A stretch of 10,989 bases of DNA from Spirochaetaceae bacterium (GTDB lineage Bacteria > Spirochaetota > Spirochaetia > Treponematales > Breznakiellaceae), in NCBI GenBank assembly GCA_031288215.1, contig JAITRV010000316.1, positions 1 to 10,989 of the forward strand. The letters are read 5' to 3'. The position numbers were made by a program, and so were the translations under genes. The notes under the pieces were generated by a model. That model did not search any database and was not told the DNA's origin. It saw only the letters and a list, made by a program, of their open reading frames with translations. Within the stretch, counting starts at the first letter, position 1, and each line of letters starts with the position of its first letter. This document shows, one piece after another, positions 7,201 to 10,989 of this stretch.

Positions 7201-10147
7201 CCTGGCGGGGGCCTCCCCGGCGGGGACCATCGACTTTACCCCCCGGCAGGGCGGCCAGTGGGAGATCCGCCTCCTGAGCCGGGACAGCCGGAACCGGCCC
7301 GCGGTAACCCGCTTCGGCTTCTACGTCTCCGGCGCGGGCTGGGTCCACTGGGGGAACGACGACGTGGACCGCATCGCCCTCACGGCCGACCGGGACCGCT
7401 ACGCCCCGGGGGATACCGCCCGGCTCCTCGTCCGTTCCCCCCTGCCCCGGGGGAAATACCTCCTCACCCTGGAACGGGAGGGGATCTTCTCGGAGCGGAT
7501 CATCGAACTGGACGGTTCCGCCCGGACCATCGAGATTCCCCTCGACGAATCCCACCTTCCCATTGTCTATGCGGTGCTCTCCTCCTACACGGTCCGCTCC
7601 CAGCCCCCGCAGAACAGCTACTACGAACCGGACCTGGATAAGCCCAAGGGGGTTTTCGGCCTGGCCGCCCTGCGGGTGGACCACGAAAGCCGCCATTACC
7701 GCGTGGAGATCGAGAACTCCCGGGGGGTCTACCGCCCCGGATCGGAGGCGGAGGTCCGGCTCCGCGTTACCCTCCAGGGGCGGCCCGTTCCGGGGGCGGA
7801 ACTGAGCTTTCTGGCCGTGGACCGGGGGGTGGTGGACCTCATCGACTACCACGTCCCGGACCCCCAGGCATACTTCTATGACCCCCGGAACTTTCCCCTG
7901 GCCGTCCGGGGGGCGGACAGCCGTTCCCTGCTCATCGATCCGGTTACCTATACCTTTGCGGACCTCCAGGGGGGGGACGCGGCGGACGACGCCAAGCTGG
8001 AGGAACGGAAGGATTTCCGGCCCACCGCGGTGTTCGAGCCGTACCTGGTGACGGGCCCCGACGGAACCGCCACCTTCCGGTTCCGCCTCCCCGATTCCCT
8101 GACCACCTACCGCTGTACCGCCCTGGCGGTGGGGCTGCGGGAATTCGGCATCGCCGAGGAAGACCTCAGGGTAAGCGCCCCCCTGACCGCCGTGGCGGCC
8201 CTGCCCCGCAAGCTCCGGTGGCGGGACACGGGACAGGCATCCCTGATCCTGACCAACCTGGAACGGGAGGCGGTGGAGGCCGAAGTTTCCCTGGAATTGG
8301 AGGGGGATGCGCTGGAAGTGGACGGGGAGAGCCGCAAAACCCTGACCATCCCCCCGGGAGCCGCCGCGGAGGCTGCCTTCCGCCTCGCCGCCGTGGAAAC
8401 CGGGACGGCCCGGCTGAACTTTACCCTCCGTTCCCCTCAGGTGAACGAGCGGATCCTCCGCACCCTCACCGTGGACCGGCCCGCCGTGTACGAGACCGTC
8501 ACCCTCATGGGAAACCTGGGGGACGACCAGGGCTTTGTCGAGGAGGGGGTAATCATCCCCCAGGCGATTTCCGAGGGAACCGGGACCCTCTCGGCGTCCT
8601 TCTCCGCCTCCCGGCTGGCCATGCTCAAGGAAGCGGTGGGCTACCTCCTGGATTACCCCTACGGCTGCCTGGAACAGCGTACCGCCCGGCTCCTCCCCCT
8701 GGTGAGTTTCGCGGACCACCTGGAGGCCTTCGGCCTGGAAAGCTCCGTGGAGGACCCCAAGGGGCTTATCGAAAAGGAACTCGCGGAGATCGCCCGGAGC
8801 CAGTTGGGGGACGGCTCCTTCCCCTATTGGCCCGGGGGCGCGCGCGGGCACTACTACGTGACCCTCCGGGTCGCCCATATCGCCGCCCTGGCCCGGGAAA
8901 AAGGCTACGAGTTTCCCCCCCTGGAGACGGGGAAACTCCTCAGCTATCTCATCTCCTCCGACGAAGGGCGGCGTATTGCCGGGGAGGACCCCTTCCTCCG
9001 GGGCTACTCCCTGTGGGTCCGGGCCATGTACGGGGAGCGGATCGGGGGGGAACTGAGCGCCTTCCTGAGCCAGGGGGACCAGCCGGGTATATCCGGGTGG
9101 GCCTTTGCGGGGCTTGCGGCCCTGGAACTGGGGATGCGGGACTTCGCCCTCTCCACCCGGGACCGGATCAGGCGCTTTATCCGGCCCGGGACGCGGACGG
9201 TGGACCTCACCGATACCTACGAGGCGGGGAGTTTCTGGGGAAGCGCCACGGACCGCTACGCCCTGGCCCTGATGCTCTACCAGGCCCTGAGCCCCGGCGA
9301 CGACATGACGAGCCGCCTCGCCACGACCCTCATCGAAAGCCGCCGCCGGACCGGATCGGCCGCGGGGGCCTGGGCCAACACCTCCGCCTGCTACTGGGCG
9401 ATCCTCGCCCTGGGGGAGACGGCGGACCGGGAAGCGGAAGCCGCCCCGAACCTCAGCGCCCGCCTCTCCCTGGGAGGGGCGACCCTCCTGTCCGCGGACT
9501 TCGCCTTCTATGGCGGAAGCCCGGTCTCCCGGATCTTCCCCCTGGGCGGGGAACTGTTGAAGGGCCTGCGGCGGGACGCCCTGCTCCCCCTGCGGGTGGA
9601 ACGGGAAGGCCGGGGCCGGCTCTTCTATACCGCCAGCCTCCGTTACGGCATCCCCGCGGAACTGGCCCGGCCCCGGGACGAGGGGCTGGGGGTCTTTGCC
9701 GAAACCTTTGACGCCGAAGGCCGGCCGGTCCGGGACGGGCGGCTGCTCCCCGGCAAAACCTACACCCGCCGGGTGGTGGTTTCCGCTTCCCGGCGGCGGA
9801 CCTTCCTGGCCCTCCGGGTTCCGGTGCCTTCCGGGGCGGAAATCCTGGACGCCGCCCTGGTAACGACCGCCACGACGCCTCCGCCGGAGGAGGAGAACGG
9901 GGACCGGGAAAGCGGAAACGGATCGGGCCGGGGCCCCCTTTACGCGGGCCGCCCGATTCAGTCCATCCTGGACGACGAGGTCCGCTTCACCTGGGACGCC
10001 TTTCCCCCGGGCAAGGCGGAGGTGGAATTCCGGTTCCGGGCGGTGATGCCCGGAGTCTACCCCACGCCGCCCCCCCAGGCGGAGTGTATGTACGAGGAAG
10101 AAGTTTTTGGCCGGGGCGCGGGGGAACTGGTGAGAATAGGAACATGA
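4205..10147 (+). CDS. Bacterial alpha-2-macroglobulin lipoprotein with thioester (YfhM/ECAM-like)
   Basis: 1980 residues. Bacterial alpha-2-macroglobulins are periplasmic, membrane-anchored protease traps: cleavage of a bait region exposes a thioester that covalently binds the attacking protease. Residues 1-29 form a lipoprotein signal (MVHRLRRFFIGLFVFCL, ending LGGC), with Cys29 as the lipidation site; Gly at -2 is loose by E. coli rules but acceptable in spirochaetes. N-terminal beta-sandwich repeats with FSQPV-type strands begin near 108, 224 and 346. An MG3-like segment (VLVWVTRLSTGEAVPGARVE) begins near 554, and an MG2 motif (TDRGLYRPGETVTFRG) at 674. A segment with AVDRGVVDLIDY lies near 1202. 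The alpha-2-macroglobulin family block starts at 1271 (FRPTAVFEPYLVTG). The thioester motif YPYGCLEQ has Cys1488 and Gln1491, followed by the helical thioester domain to about 1750. The last domain, about 1850-1972, includes RTFLALRVPVPSGAEILDA and ends near MYEEEVFGR, as in the YfhM group. The gene is intact. The pbpC gene that often accompanies yfhM is not adjacent; rsmE overlaps the stop. Confidence 0.95.
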   Translation: MVHRLRRFFIGLFVFCLTAGGLCVSLGGCTGAEEGRQLTVFSGSSAAPGRTVADLADYRIPYYEADAEAAARAAAEIAGGEIAENDEPFRMADYGPRGELPQEIRKPAIYVVFSQPVVPLAKLGDPIRSADGEALFTVDPPLEGVYRWYGSRLLSFESDGERLPQRRYTVTLSESLRSLGGKALEGERSFSFETERLSVLSWSLGDGTDFVNTGNAPPQDARFITLIFSSPVNLEEIRRWLEVRGGGKTWPFRLSRPIRLNGRLFPEESSPGTDPEQGVLITLEETLPADTGAEVALLAGARSEPDWLGSTEERLFTFHTLLPFSFYNIWVRSASSPMTREDSIPINLTFSQPVESEGAPGCFSVEGLPPLKEENLRVYGTTVVLTGLPLEYRRTYQIRIAASLKDRWGRALGEAVTVRAEVGDASGYVFTKNSGPRMLEGAFPPRVAWEARNPLSIRFRALPAAGPYERPDSASLEVLDLSKLPGGGPAFPNARRFFIEDLTDLLGPGGRGSVGLSWAYELPARRGMRNQGSHWLTVQVTDLGITVRYAYNKVLVWVTRLSTGEAVPGARVELLEGAVPVREALADQRGLGAFEFPDGEFAARFSAPSVFAQADGTVGQGLRIRVSEGGGARAGGDQAEFIPNDSHNLWRFDLAAAASPFTVEQARPLIFLFTDRGLYRPGETVTFRGIDRSLNRGRFEVYQGPYTVEAGTGGYRAPVIASFEGVTTKNGGSYGSFTLPEDLAPGTYSLRYRRGEAAQSVSFTVANFERARFALSLNIPDIPFYAGENLSARLSASYLAGGALSGAPYTWYWSRENAAFNPGGDWQYWRFGPELGDSRSVVSQGEGTLGGDGTAGISQAALTEGIEGAPYRYRLEAAVQDAARQELAVRETVMVHPAAFYIAARLDSSGSSENSTSEKSSSQKPAGPSAWFLSAGNPAAVSWALLTPEGEAYQGGGAGELSYQAVRYEWKQARQAAVGGRVNLFWERVEVVEESGVLPLAGASPAGTIDFTPRQGGQWEIRLLSRDSRNRPAVTRFGFYVSGAGWVHWGNDDVDRIALTADRDRYAPGDTARLLVRSPLPRGKYLLTLEREGIFSERIIELDGSARTIEIPLDESHLPIVYAVLSSYTVRSQPPQNSYYEPDLDKPKGVFGLAALRVDHESRHYRVEIENSRGVYRPGSEAEVRLRVTLQGRPVPGAELSFLAVDRGVVDLIDYHVPDPQAYFYDPRNFPLAVRGADSRSLLIDPVTYTFADLQGGDAADDAKLEERKDFRPTAVFEPYLVTGPDGTATFRFRLPDSLTTYRCTALAVGLREFGIAEEDLRVSAPLTAVAALPRKLRWRDTGQASLILTNLEREAVEAEVSLELEGDALEVDGESRKTLTIPPGAAAEAAFRLAAVETGTARLNFTLRSPQVNERILRTLTVDRPAVYETVTLMGNLGDDQGFVEEGVIIPQAISEGTGTLSASFSASRLAMLKEAVGYLLDYPYGCLEQRTARLLPLVSFADHLEAFGLESSVEDPKGLIEKELAEIARSQLGDGSFPYWPGGARGHYYVTLRVAHIAALAREKGYEFPPLETGKLLSYLISSDEGRRIAGEDPFLRGYSLWVRAMYGERIGGELSAFLSQGDQPGISGWAFAGLAALELGMRDFALSTRDRIRRFIRPGTRTVDLTDTYEAGSFWGSATDRYALALMLYQALSPGDDMTSRLATTLIESRRRTGSAAGAWANTSACYWAILALGETADREAEAAPNLSARLSLGGATLLSADFAFYGGSPVSRIFPLGGELLKGLRRDALLPLRVEREGRGRLFYTASLRYGIPAELARPRDEGLGVFAETFDAEGRPVRDGRLLPGKTYTRRVVVSASRRRTFLALRVPVPSGAEILDAALVTTATTPPPEEENGDRESGNGSGRGPLYAGRPIQSILDDEVRFTWDAFPPGKAEVEFRFRAVMPGVYPTPPPQAECMYEEEVFGRGAGELVRIGT
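6923..6976 (+). other. Ser-rich low-complexity insert in the alpha-2-macroglobulin
   Basis: Residues 907-924 are almost only Ser, Glu, Lys, Asn, Gln and Thr (DSSGSSENSTSEKSSSQK). The DNA is built from related TCA/GAG/AAG/TTC words, including ACTTC-GGA-GAAGT, and is clearly less GC-rich than the surrounding gene. It follows a complete beta-domain (VMVHPAAFYIAARL) and precedes another (SAWFLSAGNPAAVSW), so it is probably an exposed linker that grew by local duplication. It could serve as a protease-sensitive stretch, but that is speculation. Confidence 0.6.
8666..8677 (+). other. Thioester motif CLEQ of the alpha-2-macroglobulin
   Basis: The codons TGC CTG GAA CAG encode Cys1488-Leu-Glu-Gln1491. 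In the family the Cys side chain and the Gln side chain form the internal thioester. CLEQ is the version known in the E. coli YfhM protein, whereas the YfaS type lacks the thioester. This places the protein in the reactive class. Confidence 0.9.
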
Positions 10148-10881
10148 ACATCATCCTCTTTGAAGACCACGAGATCGGCCGGCCTTTGCCCCGGCGGGAC
10201 CCCCGGACCATCCACCTGATCAAGGTGCTCCACAAGAAGGCGGGGGATACCTTTGACGCGGGGCTCCTGGGGGGCAGCCGGGGGCAGGGCCGGATCGAGG
10301 CCCTCCGGCTGGACGGGGCGATCTTCTTTTCCCTGGACCTGTGGGAAAGCCCCCCGCCCCGCCTTCCCATCCGCCTCGGGGTGGGCTTCCCCCGGCCCAT
10401 CCAGCTCCGGCGGCTGCTGCGGGACCTGTCCAACCTGGGGGTGGCGGCGGTGGACCTGGTGGGGACCGACCTGGGGGAGAAGAGCTACCGGGAAACCAAG
10501 CTCCTCACCGACGGCGGGGCCCGCTCAGCCCTCATCGAGGGGGCGGTCCAGGCCCGGGACACGGCGCTGCCGGAGCTTTCGGTGTACCCCAGCCTGGAAG
10601 CGTGGTTTACCGAACGGCCCTGGGCGGCCCTCCGGCCCGGCCCCCTCCTGGTCGCCGCGGACAACGTCCGGCCCGAGGGCTCCCTGGCCCGGCTGCCCTC
10701 CCTCCGGCGATCCCTGGTTTTGGCCATAGGTCCCGAGCGGGGCTGGTCCGACCGGGAGCGCACGCTCCTTGAGGAGGAGGGCTTTTCCCGGCTGTCCCTG
10801 GGGAGCCGGGCCCTGCGGACCGAGACGGCCTGCACCGCCGCGGTGATTCTGGCGATGGAAAAGATCGGCGAACTGGGGTAG
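10144..10881 (+). CDS. rsmE: 16S rRNA (uracil-1498-N3)-methyltransferase, RsmE family
   Basis: 245 residues, normal for the family. RsmE transfers a methyl group from S-adenosylmethionine to N3 of U1498 in helix 44 of 16S rRNA. The start chosen is ATG 10144, which overlaps the alpha-2-macroglobulin stop (ATGA); the frame extends 20 codons further upstream, but those lie inside the previous gene. Residues 1 to about 70 fit the PUA-like RNA-binding domain, with the family-like TIHLIKVLHKKAGDTFDAG. The C-terminal SPOUT knot is clear: IGPERGWSDRE (195-205; commonly IGPEGGF) and SLGSRALRTETA (219-229), where the LRTETA loop forms part of the cofactor pocket. The middle segment is unusual: the common EQSGR-type motif is replaced by EGAVQARDTALPEL. 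The ribosome site is weak (AGG at 10138-10140), which fits translational coupling with the gene upstream. No terminator follows; the next gene converges two bases away. Confidence 0.88.
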   Translation: MNIILFEDHEIGRPLPRRDPRTIHLIKVLHKKAGDTFDAGLLGGSRGQGRIEALRLDGAIFFSLDLWESPPPRLPIRLGVGFPRPIQLRRLLRDLSNLGVAAVDLVGTDLGEKSYRETKLLTDGGARSALIEGAVQARDTALPELSVYPSLEAWFTERPWAALRPGPLLVAADNVRPEGSLARLPSLRRSLVLAIGPERGWSDRERTLLEEEGFSRLSLGSRALRTETACTAAVILAMEKIGELG

Positions 10882-10883
10882 GC

Positions 10884-10989
10884 TTATTCCGCGAAAACCG
10901 TTTCCAGGGGAATTTCAAGGCCCGGAAATATATCCGACCGGAGGGCGCCGCCGCCCCCGTAAGCCGCGGTACTCATGCCGCCTTCCCGG
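10884..10989 (-). CDS. 3' end of a convergent gene, possibly Uma2/DUF820 family
   Basis: On the minus strand a frame is open from the window edge to a TAA at 10886-10884. It encodes about 34 residues ending STAAYGGGGALRSDIFPG, then LEIPLETVFAE. Uma2-family (DUF820) proteins, which have a restriction-endonuclease-like fold, typically end with a segment of the form S-x-x-x-PGL-x-L-x-L-x-x-x-F, and this tail fits it. The catalytic region lies outside the window, so the family call rests on a short C-terminal pattern only. It converges on rsmE with two bases between the stop codons. Confidence 0.4.
   Translation of the reverse strand, partial: REGGMSTAAYGGGGALRSDIFPGLEIPLETVFAE

Noticed and set aside
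6968..8878. Long minus-strand open frame of 636 codons opposite the alpha-2-macroglobulin gene
   Set aside because: It is a shadow of high-GC codon use: rich in Gly, Pro, Arg and His, with no domain, no ribosome site, and a recognised protein on the opposite strand. The same holds for the minus frames at 4175-5161 and 5831-6892 and the plus frames at 1890-2834 and 8218-9711.
10882..10883. Terminator between rsmE and the convergent gene
   Set aside because: Only two bases separate the stop codons, and I see no hairpin followed by a T-run nearby.

Overview
This is a very GC-rich bacterial window. The gene content suggests a spirochaete related to Treponema: a TRAP transporter with a stand-alone periplasmic DctP and a fused DctQ-DctM membrane protein, a lipoprotein alpha-2-macroglobulin with a relaxed lipobox, and an RsmE with spirochaete-like wording. 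The taxonomic call is inference from gene style, not from a marker gene.

Layout. Positions 1-1229 are a rearranged patch, less GC-rich than the rest. It holds pieces of a tandem-domain, Gly/Asp-linker protein. One set of pieces lies on the minus strand (1-690) and one on the plus strand (about 700-1226), arranged head-to-head as an imperfect inverted repeat around a long GGC/GCC trinucleotide tract. Both sets carry the same 17-bp tandem duplication, which puts the linker out of frame with the domain. Next, on the minus strand, come a fused TRAP DctQM permease (1230-2993) and its solute-binding protein DctP (2995-4035), transcribed dctP first with a 1-nt gap. The 3' end of the permease gene stops exactly where the rearranged patch begins and appears to lack its last membrane segments. 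A divergent control region (4036-4204) separates this operon from a plus-strand operon. That operon holds a 1980-residue lipoprotein alpha-2-macroglobulin (4205-10147) with an intact CLEQ thioester site, overlapped by ATGA with an RsmE-type 16S rRNA methyltransferase (10144-10881). The window ends in the 3' end of a convergent minus-strand gene whose tail resembles the Uma2/DUF820 family.

How the genes relate. The TRAP pair would take up an organic solute using an ion gradient, if the permease is still functional. The alpha-2-macroglobulin is predicted to be a membrane-anchored periplasmic protease trap. RsmE is an unrelated housekeeping enzyme that is translationally coupled to it.

No clear new defence or mobile system is visible. 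The most unusual material is the inverted domain cassette at the left end, where two copies are identical at both flanks but differ by a cluster of mostly amino-acid-changing substitutions.
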